Source: Methylobacterium sp. Leaf125
GTDB lineage: Bacteria; Pseudomonadota; Alphaproteobacteria; Rhizobiales; Beijerinckiaceae
Length of the DNA stretch: 64,000 bases
Assembly: GCF_001423085.1 (NCBI RefSeq)
Contig: NZ_LMNU01000012.1
Coordinates: forward strand, 745,137 to 809,136
Direction: 5' to 3'
Below are positions 46,475-55,122 of the stretch, one piece after another (the stretch's first letter is position 1; the number at the start of each line of letters is the position of its first letter). The position numbers were made by a program, and so were the translations under genes. A model generated the notes under the pieces. The model did no database searches. It saw only the letters and a list, made by a program, of their open reading frames with translations, and had not been told where the DNA came from.

Positions 46475-46744
46475 ATGAGCGTTCACACCACAGCCTTTGA
46501 GCCGACCGGACCGGCAAACCCCGCGATCCTGGCCGGACCGCGCGACCTGCGGCGAAGCTACGGCCGGGCGGCGGCCGCCGCGGCGATCGAGAACGGGCTC
46601 CTGCCGCACGAACTCGCGGAGGTCCTGGCCGGCCGCAGCGTGGTCGAGGCCTTCCCGGTCACCTGGCGCGAGAGCGTCACGGACTATGCCGACCGGGCCG
46701 TCGCCGAGATGATGGTGGCCTATCTGAGCCAACCCATCGCCTGA
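46475..46744 (+). CDS. Small hypothetical protein
   Basis: 89 residues, start supported by GGAG nine bases upstream (an ATG directly after the GGAG is too close). The sequence is amphipathic and helical, with DLRRSYGRAAAAAAIENGLLPHELAEVLAGRSVVEAF and VTWRESVTDYADRAVAEMMVAYL, no signal and no Cys. I do not recognise a family. It lies alone between the FAD protein and a convergent glucosidase; the 261-base gap before it has no convincing gene. Confidence 0.6.
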   Translation: MSVHTTAFEPTGPANPAILAGPRDLRRSYGRAAAAAAIENGLLPHELAEVLAGRSVVEAFPVTWRESVTDYADRAVAEMMVAYLSQPIA

Positions 46745-46774
46745 CGGATCGCCTCCCGACCGCGCGCCGGCATC

Positions 46775-49432
46775 CTACTCCGCCGGCCTCCGGGCACGGG
46801 TGTGCAGCAGGTTGAGGATCAGCGCGGTCCAGCCCGTCTGGTGCGAGGCGCCGAGGCCGCGGCCCGTGTCGCCGTCGAAGAACTCGTGGAACAGCAGGGC
46901 CTCCTCGGCGCCGGGGGCCGGCGGGATCGGGGGCCGGTCGCCGAAGGCCGGGCGGCGGCCGTCCGCATCCTTGGTGAACAGGGCGATCAGCCGGTCCTCC
47001 AGGGCGTCCGCGATGGCGGCCAGGGTCCGGTGGTCGCCGGAACCGGTGGGGTACTCCACCAGGAAGTCGTCGCCGTAATAGGTATGGAAGCGGCGCAGGG
47101 CCTCGATGATGAGGTAGTTCATCGGCATCCAGACCGGCCCGCGCCAGTTCGAGTTGCCGCCGAACATGTTCGAGGTGGAATCGGCCGGATCGTAGCGCAC
47201 CGTGAAGGAGGCGCCGAACTCGTTCAGCGCGTAGGGCTGGTCGCGGTGCGCCTTCGACAGGGAGCGGATGCCGTGGGCCGAGAGGAACTCGGCCTCGTCG
47301 AGCATGCGGCGCAGGAGCGCCTTCATCCGGTGGCCGCGCAGCAGCGACAGCAGCTTGCGGTCCTGCACGCCGCCCTCGTCCCAGCGGGAGACGAGGCAGG
47401 CGAGGTGCGGGCGGTGCTCGAGGAGCCAGTTCAGGCGCCGGGCGAAGTCGGGCAGGCGCTGCAGCACCCAGGGCTCGATCACCTCGACGGCGAAGAGCGG
47501 CACCAGGCCGACCACCGAGCGGACCCGCAAGGGCAGCATGCCGCCGCCCGGAATGTCGACCTCGTCGTAGTAGAACTCGTCCTCCTCGTCCCAGAGGCCG
47601 AAGCCCTCGCCGCCCATGTCGGTCATCGCCTCGGCGATGAGCAGGAAGTGCTCGAAGAACTTCGAGGCGGTGCTCTCGTAGACGTCGTTGTGGAGCGCCA
47701 GCTCCAGGGCGATGCGCATCATGTTGAGGGCGTACATCGCCATCCAGGCGGTGCCGTCGGCCTGGTGGATGCGGCCGAAGCCCGGCGGCGGGCGCGAGCG
47801 GTCGAACACCCCGACATTGTCGAGGCCGAGGAAGCCGCCCTGGAAGACGTTGCGGCCCTCCGCGTCCTTGCGGTTCACCCACCAGGTGAAGTTGATGAGG
47901 AGCTTGTGGAACACGCCCTCCAGGAAGGCGAGGTCGCCGCGCCCGCCGCGCCGGTCCCGGTCGATCTCGAACACCCGGTAGGTGGCCCAGGCATGGACCG
48001 GCGGGTTGGCGTCGCCGAACTCCCACTCGTAGGCCGGCAGCTGCCCGTTCGGGTGCATGTACCATTCGCGCGTCAGGAGCAGGAGCTGCTTCTTGGCGAA
48101 GTCCGGATCGAGCAGCGCCAGGGGCAGGCAGTGGAAGGCCAGGTCCCAGGCGGCGAACCAGGGATATTCCCACTTGTCCGGCATCGAGAGCACGTCCGCT
48201 CCGGCGAAGTGGCGCCAGTGCACGTTGCGGCCGCCGTCGCGCTCCTTGGGCGGTTCCGGCTGGAGCGGGTCGCCCTTGAGCCAGAGCCGGACGTCGTAGG
48301 CATAGAGCTGCTTCGACCAGATCAGGCCGGCGGCGGCCTGCCGGTAGATGGCGCGGGAATCGGCATCGCCGATGCCGTCCTGCAGCGCCTCGTAGAAGGC
48401 ATCCGCCTCCGCGATCCGGCGATGGACGATGGTGCCCTCGCGGTCGACGGGGCGCAGGCGCGGGCCGGCCGAGAGGCGCAGGGTGACCCGGGTGGTCTCG
48501 CCCGGCTCGAGCTGGCGGAAGTAGTGCAGCCCGAGCTTGGTGCCGGCGTCGCGGCGCACGGCCCCGTCGTCGCCGTCGACGATCGCCGCGTGCAGGCCGT
48601 CCTTGAACGGGCCCGGAGCGTCGGGCTCCCAGCCGTGCAGGCGCAGGTTGGTGTCGTTCTCGCAGAACAGCGGGTCGGGATAGCCGTCGAAGCTGAGGCG
48701 GTAGAGCCCGAGGCGGGGATGCTCGCAAGCGATGCCGCCGTCGGGGCGTAGGGCGAGGGCCGGGCGCCGGTGCGCCGCCGTCTCGCTCCAGGACCAGGTG
48801 TTGCGGAACCAGAGCTGCGGGATCAGGTGCAGGTCCGCCGTCTCGGGCCCGCGATTGACCGCCGTGATCACCACGTGGATGTCCTCGACGTCCTCCTTGG
48901 CGTATTCCACCGTGACGTCGAAGAAGCGGTTCTCGGCGAACAGCCCGGTCTCCTCGATCTCGTATTCCGGCTGGTCGCGGCCGCGCTGCAGTCCCTCGCG
49001 CACGAGGTCGTCGTAGGGGTAGGCCCCCTGTGGGTAGCGGTAGAGGAACTTCAGGTAGGCGTGGCTCGGGACCGCATCGAGGTAGTGGTAGACCTCCTTG
49101 ACGTCCTCGCCGTGGTTGCCCTCCTCGTTGGCGAGGCCGAACAGGCGCTCCTTGAGGATGTGGTCCCGCCCGTTCCAGAGGGCGAGGGCGAGGCACATCT
49201 GACCGCGCTCGTCGCAGAGCCCGGCGAGGCCGTCCTCGCCCCAGCGATAGGCCCGCGAGCGCGCCTCGTCGTGCGGCAGCGAGCGCCAGGCATTGCCGTC
49301 CCGGCTGTAATCCTCCCGCACCGTGCCCCACTGGCGCTCGCTGAGATACGGCCCCCAGAGGGACCAGGGCCGCTCGCCGCGCCCCTGCTCGGCGATGCGG
49401 CGGCGCTCCGCCCAGCCGTCGAGCTCGCTCAT
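46775..49432 (-). CDS. GH63-type glucosidase (MGH1-like)
   Basis: 885 residues, no signal peptide, so cytoplasmic. The N-terminal half is a beta-rich domain with [19 protein letters not shown]. The C-terminal half is an (alpha/alpha)6 barrel with [53 protein letters not shown] and [13 protein letters not shown]. These blocks match the MGH1-like GH63 family (mannosylglycerate hydrolase, glucosylglycerate hydrolase, YgjK). In bacteria such enzymes recycle compatible solutes or trim glucosides; Asp and Glu in the named blocks are the candidate catalytic residues. Substrate is not certain. It is followed on the right by a tandem repeat region. Confidence 0.88.
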   Translation of the reverse strand: MSELDGWAERRRIAEQGRGERPWSLWGPYLSERQWGTVREDYSRDGNAWRSLPHDEARSRAYRWGEDGLAGLCDERGQMCLALALWNGRDHILKERLFGLANEEGNHGEDVKEVYHYLDAVPSHAYLKFLYRYPQGAYPYDDLVREGLQRGRDQPEYEIEETGLFAENRFFDVTVEYAKEDVEDIHVVITAVNRGPETADLHLIPQLWFRNTWSWSETAAHRRPALALRPDGGIACEHPRLGLYRLSFDGYPDPLFCENDTNLRLHGWEPDAPGPFKDGLHAAIVDGDDGAVRRDAGTKLGLHYFRQLEPGETTRVTLRLSAGPRLRPVDREGTIVHRRIAEADAFYEALQDGIGDADSRAIYRQAAAGLIWSKQLYAYDVRLWLKGDPLQPEPPKERDGGRNVHWRHFAGADVLSMPDKWEYPWFAAWDLAFHCLPLALLDPDFAKKQLLLLTREWYMHPNGQLPAYEWEFGDANPPVHAWATYRVFEIDRDRRGGRGDLAFLEGVFHKLLINFTWWVNRKDAEGRNVFQGGFLGLDNVGVFDRSRPPPGFGRIHQADGTAWMAMYALNMMRIALELALHNDVYESTASKFFEHFLLIAEAMTDMGGEGFGLWDEEDEFYYDEVDIPGGGMLPLRVRSVVGLVPLFAVEVIEPWVLQRLPDFARRLNWLLEHRPHLACLVSRWDEGGVQDRKLLSLLRGHRMKALLRRMLDEAEFLSAHGIRSLSKAHRDQPYALNEFGASFTVRYDPADSTSNMFGGNSNWRGPVWMPMNYLIIEALRRFHTYYGDDFLVEYPTGSGDHRTLAAIADALEDRLIALFTKDADGRRPAFGDRPPIPPAPGAEEALLFHEFFDGDTGRGLGASHQTGWTALILNLLHTRARRPAE

Positions 49433-49745
49433 GCCGGCCTCCCGGCGCCGGGCGACCGGCGCGCCGTCGCCATCCCGGTCCGGGGCGGGGCAGGGCGGGT
49501 GGACGGTTCGGCGGCGCGGTGGGGCGGGGGGAGGGCGATCATCAGGTCCGGGGGACTTTAGGGCGAGGGACTTCGGGGCGAGGGACTTTAGGGCGAGGGA
49601 CTTCGGGGCGAGGGACTTCGGGGCGAGGGACTTCAGGACACGGGACTTCGAGACGGAGCGCGGCTCTGATGCATCATCAGCGCCAAGCCGGCCAGGCGCG
49701 GTGCGGATTCACATCCGCGGGGCCCGGCGGACCCCTGCCCGGCGG
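49433..49745. other. Gap with minisatellite, no gene
   Basis: The 313-base gap between the glucosidase and the PPOX flavoprotein is dominated by the 15-bp repeat array at 49546-49650. It should hold the leftward promoter of the glucosidase in its left part. No convincing coding frame; rightward frames across it read as low-complexity Gly/Arg/Thr repeats. Confidence 0.55.
49546..49650. repeat. 15-bp tandem repeat, seven units
   Basis: Five core units of gggcgagggactt plus two variable bases (49561-49635) are flanked by one degenerate unit each side (49546-49560, 49636-49650). All are exactly 15 bases, in an intergenic region upstream of the glucosidase. Confidence 0.95.
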
Positions 49746-50366
49746 TCACCACATCGTCTGCCGCGCCCGCTCGGCCCAGGCCGCATCGTAGGCGTCGCCG
49801 CCGACCCGGCCCTCGCTGAGCCCGGCCAGGATCCGCCCGGGCGTCGGCAGGGTCTTCGGGTCGACGTGGCTGTCCGCGCGCCACAGGCCCGAGCGAATGA
49901 GGGCGCGCGCGCACTGGAAGTAGACCTCGCCCACGGTGATCACGAGGGCGGTGCGCGGCGCCTTGCCGTCGACCGCGAAGCTGGCGAGCAGAGCCGGATC
50001 GTCCTCGACCACGGCCCGGCCGTTGACCCGCAAGGCGTTGCCGACGCCCGGGATGAGGACCATCAGCCCGACCCGCGGGTCGCGCACGACGTTGCGCAGG
50101 CTGTCGATCCGGTTGTTGCCGCGCCGGTCCGGCAGGATCAGGGTGCGGGGATCGGCGACGCGGACGAAGCCCGGGACATCGCCGCGCGGCGAGCAGTCCA
50201 GCCCCTCCGGGCCGACGGTCGCCAGGGCGACGAAGGGCGCGACCGCGATGAAGCGCCCGTAATCCGGGGTGATGTGGTCGGTGACCTTGGTCGTCGAGGC
50301 CTCCCCGACGGCGCCGAGGTCTCCGTAGATGCGCTCCAGCGCTTCGATCGTCTCGACGGCCGCCAT
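49746..50366 (-). CDS. Pyridoxamine 5'-phosphate oxidase-like FMN flavoprotein
   Basis: 206 residues, split-barrel FMN-binding fold. Seen: F-VALATVGPEGLDCSPRGD, LILPDRRGNNRIDSLRNVVRDPRVGLMVLIPG and LRVNGRA, as in the PPOX-type 'MSMEG_1061' group of flavin/deazaflavin oxidoreductases. The exact substrate is unknown; these proteins often reduce or oxidise small aromatic compounds and are not true PdxH. No signal peptide. It is divergent from the DUF1236 gene across 240 bases. Confidence 0.85.
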   Translation of the reverse strand: MAAVETIEALERIYGDLGAVGEASTTKVTDHITPDYGRFIAVAPFVALATVGPEGLDCSPRGDVPGFVRVADPRTLILPDRRGNNRIDSLRNVVRDPRVGLMVLIPGVGNALRVNGRAVVEDDPALLASFAVDGKAPRTALVITVGEVYFQCARALIRSGLWRADSHVDPKTLPTPGRILAGLSEGRVGGDAYDAAWAERARQTMW

Positions 50367-50606
50367 CGCTCTTCGTGTCCCTGCCTGGTGATCGGGTGGC
50401 GCGCGCGTCGGGAGACCTGCGCCGCCAGCCTCGTCGCAGGCCGGCGGCGTCGCCGAGCCGTGCCGGCTTCCTCATGGATCCGACTCGTGACGCCCCTGTG
50501 TCCGGCGCGACACGGGTCCGCCTTGTCGGTCGCGTCGTGGGCACCGGACGCGGCGGGCCGCGTTGCCCGCTCGCAGCCGCATCCATCCGCACCGGAGACC
50601 CGCCCC

Positions 50607-51020
50607 ATGACCCTCAAGATCCTCGCCGCCGCCTCAGCCCTCGTCCTGGCGAGCCTCAGTCCGGTCCAGGCGCAAGGCCTCGTCCAGGGCGCGCAGGAAG
50701 GGGCCGCGCGGGGCGAGTTGGCGGCCGGCCCCCTCGGCGCGGTGGTGGGCGGCGCGATCGGCGCCGCCGTCGGCACGGCCAACGGCATCCTGGGGGTCGA
50801 CCGGCGCGAGCGCTTCCGGATCTACGCCAGCGCCGAGCGTCGCCCGTCCTACGCCTACCCGGGCGCCGTCCGGGTCGGCGCGGTGCTGCCCGAGGATGGG
50901 GTGGTCTACTACGACGTTCCCTCCGAATTCGCACTGAAGGGCTACAACTACACCATCGTCAACGACCATCCGGTGCTGGTCGAGCCGGGCACCCGGCGGG
51001 TGGTCGAGGTGATCGATTGA
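50607..51020 (+). CDS. DUF1236 family secreted protein
   Basis: 137 residues. A signal peptide (ILAAASALVLASLSPVQA-QG) is followed by a Gly/Ala-rich segment (AAGPLGAVVGGAIGAAVGTANGILG) and the DUF1236 module YPGAVRVGAVLPEDGVVYYDVPSEF ... YTIVNDHPVLVEPGTRRVVEVID. The family is periplasmic/outer-surface in Rhizobiales, with no known activity. GGAG nine bases upstream supports the ATG. Its final codon and stop fall in the first unit of a 17-bp tandem repeat that runs into the 3' flank. Confidence 0.85.
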   Translation: MTLKILAAASALVLASLSPVQAQGLVQGAQEGAARGELAAGPLGAVVGGAIGAAVGTANGILGVDRRERFRIYASAERRPSYAYPGAVRVGAVLPEDGVVYYDVPSEFALKGYNYTIVNDHPVLVEPGTRRVVEVID

Positions 51021-51065
51021 AGCGGGTCTTCGATTGAAGCAGGTCTTCGACTGAAGCGGGTCTTC
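51015..51065. repeat. 17-bp tandem repeat crossing a stop codon
   Basis: Three units of gattgaagcgggtcttc (51015-51031, 51032-51048, 51049-51065, one or two changes each) and a partial fourth. The first two codons of unit 1 (gat tga) are the last Asp and stop of the DUF1236 gene. Thus the repeat began at the gene's 3' end, as does the array at 17521-17710. Confidence 0.92.
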
Positions 51066-51168
51066 GACTGATCGCGCCGGAGCGAGTCGGCCAAATGCCG
51101 CCCCTTCGCGTTACCGGGCATGGCCGCCCTCCTTGCGGCCCTGTTCGATGACGAAAGGATGAGCGAGC

Positions 51169-51549
51169 ATGAGACAGATCACATGGGCCGGCCTCGCCGC
51201 GGCCGGACTCGTCTCCAGGACGCTCCTGGGCCCCTCGGCCGCCCGGGCCGCCGATTACGGTTACGACGCCTACGAGGCGCCCGAGACGGTGGTGACCCGC
51301 CGCACGATCGTGGAGCGGCGCATCGTCGTCCCGCCCCGCGAGGTCGTCCGGGAGGTCGTGGTCGAGCGCCCCGTGGTGCCGCCGCGCCGGATCGTCCGCG
51401 AGGTGATCGAGGAGCCGCCGGTGGTGTATCGGCCGCGGCCCGTGGTCCGCGACGTGGTGGTGGAGCGGGACGGCTTCTACGGCCCGCGCCGCTTCGGCCC
51501 GCGTCCGGTGGGCTACGGCTACGGACCGGCCTACGACCCCTACGACTAG
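51169..51549 (+). CDS. Small secreted Val/Arg/Pro-rich protein
   Basis: 126 residues. A signal peptide (WAGLAAAGLVSRTLLGPSAARA-AD) precedes YGYDAYEAPE, then a run of imperfect repeats of the form V-V-x-R-R / R-E-V-V (TIVERRIVVPPREVVREVV, VPPRRIVREVIEEPPVVYRP), and a Gly/Tyr-rich end (GPRPVGYGYGPAYDPYD). It is probably an extended surface or periplasmic protein; function is unknown. It shares the VERxIV / VV-R style with the 75-residue protein at 17694. Confidence 0.75.
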   Translation: MRQITWAGLAAAGLVSRTLLGPSAARAADYGYDAYEAPETVVTRRTIVERRIVVPPREVVREVVVERPVVPPRRIVREVIEEPPVVYRPRPVVRDVVVERDGFYGPRRFGPRPVGYGYGPAYDPYD

Positions 51550-51746
51550 GCGCCCCGCCGCCGGCCCCGCGGGCCGGCGGCGCAGCCCGCGACGCGGCCC
51601 GGCCCCGGTCGCGTCTCCCGGCTGTCCTTGGGGTCCTGCCCGTCCAGGCGCCCATCGTGGCCCCGGGCGGCCAGGGCCGCGGCAAGGCCCGGGAGGGTCG
51701 GCGGGCCGGCCCGCCGCGTTCAGGCGACGTGGCGGTTCCACGCCCG

Positions 51747-52121
51747 TCACGCGCCGAGCGGGGCCGCGGCCCGCACCGCGACGCTGGCGGCGAGGAGCAC
51801 CAGCGCCACATCCCAAGCGGTCACATTCCAAGCGGACACATCCCAGCCCGTCGCGCGGCGGGGATCGCCGCCTGCATCGTCCTCGGTGATCGCCACGGCG
51901 AGCCAAAGGTAGCCGGCGCTCGCCAGGAGCCCGGTCAGGATCGCTCCCGCCGGAATGGGCCCGGCCGGCCACACTTGCAGGAGCGCAGCGAGCCCGACGC
52001 AGAGGCCCGTGGTCGCGGCCCCGTCGACGAGGCGCGTCGCCTCGGCGCCCGAGCGGGGCGGGCCGGCCCGCCGCGACCGATCCGGGCGATGGCGCCGGGT
52101 CTTGCGCGGAAAGGTCTGCAT
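51747..52121 (-). CDS. Small membrane protein of unknown function with pentapeptide repeat
   Basis: 124 residues. GGAGGT five bases upstream is a strong ribosome site, which argues that this is a real gene. A basic N-terminus (about 30 residues, mostly Arg/Pro) is followed by two hydrophobic helices (GLCVGLAALLQVW, AILTGLLASAGYLWLAVAI) and a last one (VALVLLAASVAVRAAA). Between them lie three copies of x-AW-x-V (GWDV, AWNV, AWDV) encoded by a 15-bp tandem repeat. No family recognised. It follows the 52137 gene by 15 bases, so the two form an operon. Confidence 0.65.
   Translation of the reverse strand: MQTFPRKTRRHRPDRSRRAGPPRSGAEATRLVDGAATTGLCVGLAALLQVWPAGPIPAGAILTGLLASAGYLWLAVAITEDDAGGDPRRATGWDVSAWNVTAWDVALVLLAASVAVRAAAPLGA
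51807..51851. repeat. 15-bp tandem repeat inside a membrane protein gene
   Basis: Three units related to cacatcccaagcggt at 51807-51821, 51822-51836 and 51837-51851. They encode, on the minus strand, the pentapeptide repeat in the loop before the last helix of the 51747-52121 product. Confidence 0.8.
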
Positions 52122-52136
52122 CTCGCACCTCCGCCC

Positions 52137-52505
52137 TCAGTTCAGGCCGTCCGCCCGTGCAACCTCGCCCGCGAGGCCGTCACGGACGCAAGCCCCCGTC
52201 ACCGGCCCCGCGTCCAGGGCCTGGAGCGCGGCCAGCACCGCGTCGAGGGGCACCGGCTCGGCCCGGCAGCCTTCGAGGCAGCGCAGGGCCGGACAGGACT
52301 CGACGGCACGTGAATCCGAGGCCCAGGAGGCCAGGATGGCGCGCTTCTCGGCGAGCGACAGGCCCGGATAGGTCAGCACTTCGCGCGGGTGCCGGAAGAC
52401 GTCGCCCGGCGCGACGAAGGCCTCGAAGGGATCGACGGCCGCCGCCCGCAGGGTCGCCGAAGCCAACGGCCCCAGGCGCTCGATGGTCGTGTCCGACAGC
52501 TGCAT
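52137..52505 (-). CDS. Conserved hypothetical protein
   Basis: 122 residues, no signal or spans. The block DPFEAFVAPGDVFRHPREVLTYPGLSLAEKRAILASWASDSRAVE is of a type common in Rhizobiales small proteins that pair such a 'P-x2-V-L-x3-L-T/S-x2-EKR-x-IL-x2-WA-DA' motif with a short variable tail; I know no function for it. Three Cys in the second half (CPALRCLEGC) could bind metal. GAGAGG upstream supports the start, and a tandem repeat fills its leader. Likely first gene of an operon with 51747-52121. Confidence 0.7.
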   Translation of the reverse strand: MQLSDTTIERLGPLASATLRAAAVDPFEAFVAPGDVFRHPREVLTYPGLSLAEKRAILASWASDSRAVESCPALRCLEGCRAEPVPLDAVLAALQALDAGPVTGACVRDGLAGEVARADGLN

Positions 52506-52512
52506 GACATCC

Positions 52513-52582
52513 TCTCGGTGAGCAAGGGTCTCTCGGTGAGCAAGGGCTTTTCGGTGAGCAGAGGTCTTTCGGGGAACCGGGA
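52513..52582. repeat. 18-bp tandem repeat in a gene leader
   Basis: Units tctcggtgagcaagggtc at 52513-52530, 52531-52548 and 52549-52566 plus a diverged partial copy to 52582. On the minus strand they lie directly upstream of the ribosome site of the 52505 gene, so copy number would change its 5' leader. Confidence 0.88.
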
Positions 52583-52663
52583 TTTTTCCGGAAGTGCCGG
52601 ATCGGCGGGCGCGACCCGAGCGTGCGCGCCCGCCGCGTCAGGCCCCCCGGGCTCGGGCGCCGC

Positions 52664-53185
52664 TCAATGGGCCGTCCCGGTCTGCGCGCCGCCGGTGATC
52701 GCGATGCGGCGCGCCGAGGCCGGGACCTGGGCCGAGCGGGGCAGCGTCACGCTGAGCATGCCGTGCCGGAAGGTGGCTTCCGCCTTGTCCGCCGCGACCG
52801 CGAAGGGCAGCGCGATCGTCCGCTCGAAGCGGCCGTCGGTGCGCTCCGTGTAGCCGCGGGCCGCGTCGCTCGTCTCCGAGCGCTTCTCGCCGCGCAGGGT
52901 GAGGACACCGTCCTCGATCAGCACCTCGACATCCTTCGCGTCCAGACCCGGCAGCTCGGCCGAGACCCGCAGGCCCTCGTCCGTCTCGACGTCGTCGACG
53001 CTGGGCCAGCCGACGCCGCCTCGGCCGAGGGTGGATGCGCCGTTCAGGCCGCTGAAGACGTCGTCGAACAGGCGGTTCATCTCGCGGTGGTGGGTCAGGA
53101 CGGGGCTCAGCGGCTCGGTCCGCATCGGGCCCGGCCCGGCGGCGCCCGCGTTGCGCGTCCAGGGAAGCAGATCTCTCACACTCAT
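52664..53185 (-). CDS. Hsp20/alpha-crystallin small heat-shock protein
   Basis: 173 residues. An N-terminal arm with MNRLFDDVFSGL precedes the alpha-crystallin domain (about 65-155): DVETDEGLRVSAELPGLDAKDVEVLIEDGVLTLRGEK ... FERTIALPFAV ... ATFRHGMLSVTLPR. A C-terminal tail (ARRIAITGG) carries the I-x-I/V anchor. It forms oligomers that hold unfolded proteins. GGAG six bases upstream supports the start. The other Hsp20 gene is 134 bases upstream on the same strand. Confidence 0.93.
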   Translation of the reverse strand: MSVRDLLPWTRNAGAAGPGPMRTEPLSPVLTHHREMNRLFDDVFSGLNGASTLGRGGVGWPSVDDVETDEGLRVSAELPGLDAKDVEVLIEDGVLTLRGEKRSETSDAARGYTERTDGRFERTIALPFAVAADKAEATFRHGMLSVTLPRSAQVPASARRIAITGGAQTGTAH

Positions 53186-53319
53186 GGCTCGCTCCATCAG
53201 CATGGTTGACGTCCAAAATTTTTTCGCCGGCCCGGAGGTCGTCACGGCGCCCCGGGTCCACGGGGGATCCGATATCCGAACGGGGCCGAGTTCGGATTGC
53301 CCGGGGACCGGGCAGGGCA

Positions 53320-53883
53320 TCAGGCGGCCTCGGGCTGTCCCCGGCCGCGAGCGCTGTCGCCTGTCCGTGCGCCTTCGGCGCTCCGCGCGCCGGGCTCCTG
53401 CGTTTCCCCCGGCTCGGCCTCCGCGATCCGGGCCGGCGCGTTGTCCTGTCCGACGGTGCCCTGGGCCCCGCCGATGGCGATGCGGCGCGGCTTGAGGGCC
53501 TCGGGAACCTCGCGCCTCAGGTCGACGGTAAGCAGCCCGTTCTCGAGCGACGCGCCGAGGACGGTGACGTGCTCGGCGAGGTTGAAGGTCTGGCGGAACG
53601 ACCGAGACGCGATCCCGCGGTGGAGATACTGGCGCTCGCCCTCCGGACCCGTCGACCGCCCGGAGACCAGCAGGGTGGTGTCGTGCTGGACGAGGTCGAT
53701 CTCGTCCGGCGTGAAGCCGGCGACCGCCATGGTGATGCGATAGCGGTCCTCGGCCGCCTTCTCGATGTTGTACGGCGGCCAGGCCGTCGAGGCCTCGACC
53801 CGCTCGGCCTGGGTCAGCAGGTCGAACAGCCGGTCGAAGCCGACCGAGGACCGGAACAGGGGTGACACATCGTAAGTCCTCAT
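53320..53883 (-). CDS. Hsp20 small heat-shock protein (HspA/IbpA type)
   Basis: 187 residues. YDVSPLFRSSVGFDRLFDLL starts the protein in the IbpA/HspA manner, followed by the alpha-crystallin domain (YNIEKAAEDRYRITMAVAGFTPDEIDLVQHDTTLLVSGR ... YLHRGIASRSFRQTFNLAEHVTVLGASLENGLLTVDL). The tail has RRIAIGG and is followed by ~35 Gly/Ala/Glu-rich residues, longer than usual. GGAGG eight bases upstream is the ribosome site and lies inside a ROSE-like hairpin, so translation should rise with temperature. Confidence 0.93.
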   Translation of the reverse strand: MRTYDVSPLFRSSVGFDRLFDLLTQAERVEASTAWPPYNIEKAAEDRYRITMAVAGFTPDEIDLVQHDTTLLVSGRSTGPEGERQYLHRGIASRSFRQTFNLAEHVTVLGASLENGLLTVDLRREVPEALKPRRIAIGGAQGTVGQDNAPARIAEAEPGETQEPGARSAEGARTGDSARGRGQPEAA

Positions 53884-54228
53884 GACCACATCCTCCGTTG
53901 AGCAACGTGATGACGAGGGACGCCGGACCTGCAGGCCGACGCCCTGATCGCGGGCCATCGAGCCCCGCACGCGCGTAACGTCGTCGCTTGCGTGCGGTTC
54001 CGAAAGGAAGTCAGTTTTTCGGAGTGGAAAGACCGGACGCCCCTGTCATGCGGCGTGCCAGAACAACGGCCGATATCGGCGCAAATTTCAGATGCCGCCA
54101 CGGAAGCAAGGTCGGTACGCTTGGCATGCGAACCGGCGCGTGCCCTTGTGATGTCGTCGACCCTCGTTCGGTCTCCCTTTCGGTGAAATGCACCCCTCGC
54201 CGCGGGATGTGAAGGATGCAAGGGCGTT
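53884..54228. other. Leader and gap upstream of the Hsp20 operon
   Basis: 345 bases between the Hsp20 gene and the methyltransferase. The left part is the ROSE-like leader. The right part is lower in GC; short frames on both strands are not convincing. A heat-shock promoter is expected near 53990-54050 but I could not fix -35 and -10 boxes. Confidence 0.4.
53887..53909 (-). promoter_or_regulatory. ROSE-like RNA thermometer hairpin
   Basis: In the minus-strand RNA, CACGUUGCUC pairs with GAGGAUGUG around loop AACG, with one bulged G. The conserved ROSE anti-Shine-Dalgarno UUGCU faces the GGAGG ribosome site of the Hsp20 gene exactly as in known ROSE elements of rhizobial hsp genes. A second GC hairpin (RNA GCGUCGG with CCGGCGU) lies just upstream, about 53920-53945, as in the multi-hairpin ROSE layout. 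Confidence 0.75.
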
Positions 54229-55122
54229 TTACATCGCAGCCAATTTGGAACTGCGTTGATGCCGCTCCAGCGCTGTCGTTATCGCAGTCAGGGCTGTCAA
54301 CCGATCCTGTGGGCGATGTTCCTCGACATTGGCTGCTTTTCGAAGCCTGACGAAGAATTCAAACTGCCCTGGATAGGTCGGCAAGATGTCTTCCACCACG
54401 AAGGGAAACAGATCCAGCATTGTTGCTCCGTGCAGAAGAGCGGCTAGGCTCTTGGGCGTAAAGACCCAGCAGTGAGAGTCGCAATATCGGCTCTCATTCC
54501 TAATCGCTTTCGCTTGAGCCAATGCGAGGGGGAGGGCGATATCCCCCATGAACGGTGGGAGCGTCTCTGGATCGACCGGATTCGTCCAAATCGCGCCTGG
54601 ATCAATGGCAACCATCAGCGCGCAGCTATCGAACATCTGCCGAACACTTGGAGCCGTGTAGTTCAGAAAATCAGCTTCGACCAACTCACCAATAGTGCTT
54701 TCATGCCGAAGGACGTCAAAGGTGTAGCGCCGGTCCGGAACAGCAAGATTGAAAACAGCTCCCGGCTTGAGCACCTCGTAGATTCCGCGAAACCATCCCA
54801 GAACGTTCGGAACGTGCTCTATGACATGGCTGGCAATTGCGTAGTCGAACCGTTCTGCACCTCCGACGATGTCAGCCAGCGAGCCACTCCCAGTCCATAC
54901 GTGCGTGACGTCGACGATCCCCGCAACCCTCTCAGGCAAGTGAGCGTGCTGCGCCTTGAGAACATGTGTGGGGCCGTAATCTACAAACTCGATTTGACCT
55001 TCTTCAGGACGCACAATCGGATTGTTGAGCGCCCCAATTTCGATACCTCTATGTACATTTGGAATGACCCCACGTCGGAGTATTTCATCTCGAGTTTCTT
55101 GCGGTTGAAACCAACCCAACAT
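54229..55122 (-). CDS. SAM-dependent methyltransferase
   Basis: 297 residues with a class I methyltransferase domain. RGIEIGALNNPIV (motif I), VDYGPTHVL, FDYAIASHVIEHVPN (motif IV) and LKPGAVFNLAVPDRRYTFD are visible, as in glycan- and aglycone-modifying methyltransferases found in surface polysaccharide clusters. The C-terminal part carries the helical region with CWVFTPKSLAALL. Its base composition is markedly lower in GC than its neighbours, which suggests it was acquired from elsewhere. Substrate unknown. Confidence 0.78.
   Translation of the reverse strand: MLGWFQPQETRDEILRRGVIPNVHRGIEIGALNNPIVRPEEGQIEFVDYGPTHVLKAQHAHLPERVAGIVDVTHVWTGSGSLADIVGGAERFDYAIASHVIEHVPNVLGWFRGIYEVLKPGAVFNLAVPDRRYTFDVLRHESTIGELVEADFLNYTAPSVRQMFDSCALMVAIDPGAIWTNPVDPETLPPFMGDIALPLALAQAKAIRNESRYCDSHCWVFTPKSLAALLHGATMLDLFPFVVEDILPTYPGQFEFFVRLRKAANVEEHRPQDRLTALTAITTALERHQRSSKLAAM

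Noticed and set aside
46162-46476. 104-codon leftward frame starting MVVISAEVLPCLRR
   Set aside because: Starts opposite a better-supported small gene leader and becomes Arg/Ala noise; no ribosome site or family features.
53880-54221. 113-codon leftward frame in the Hsp20 leader
   Set aside because: It overlaps the ROSE-like element and its translation shows no recognisable features.
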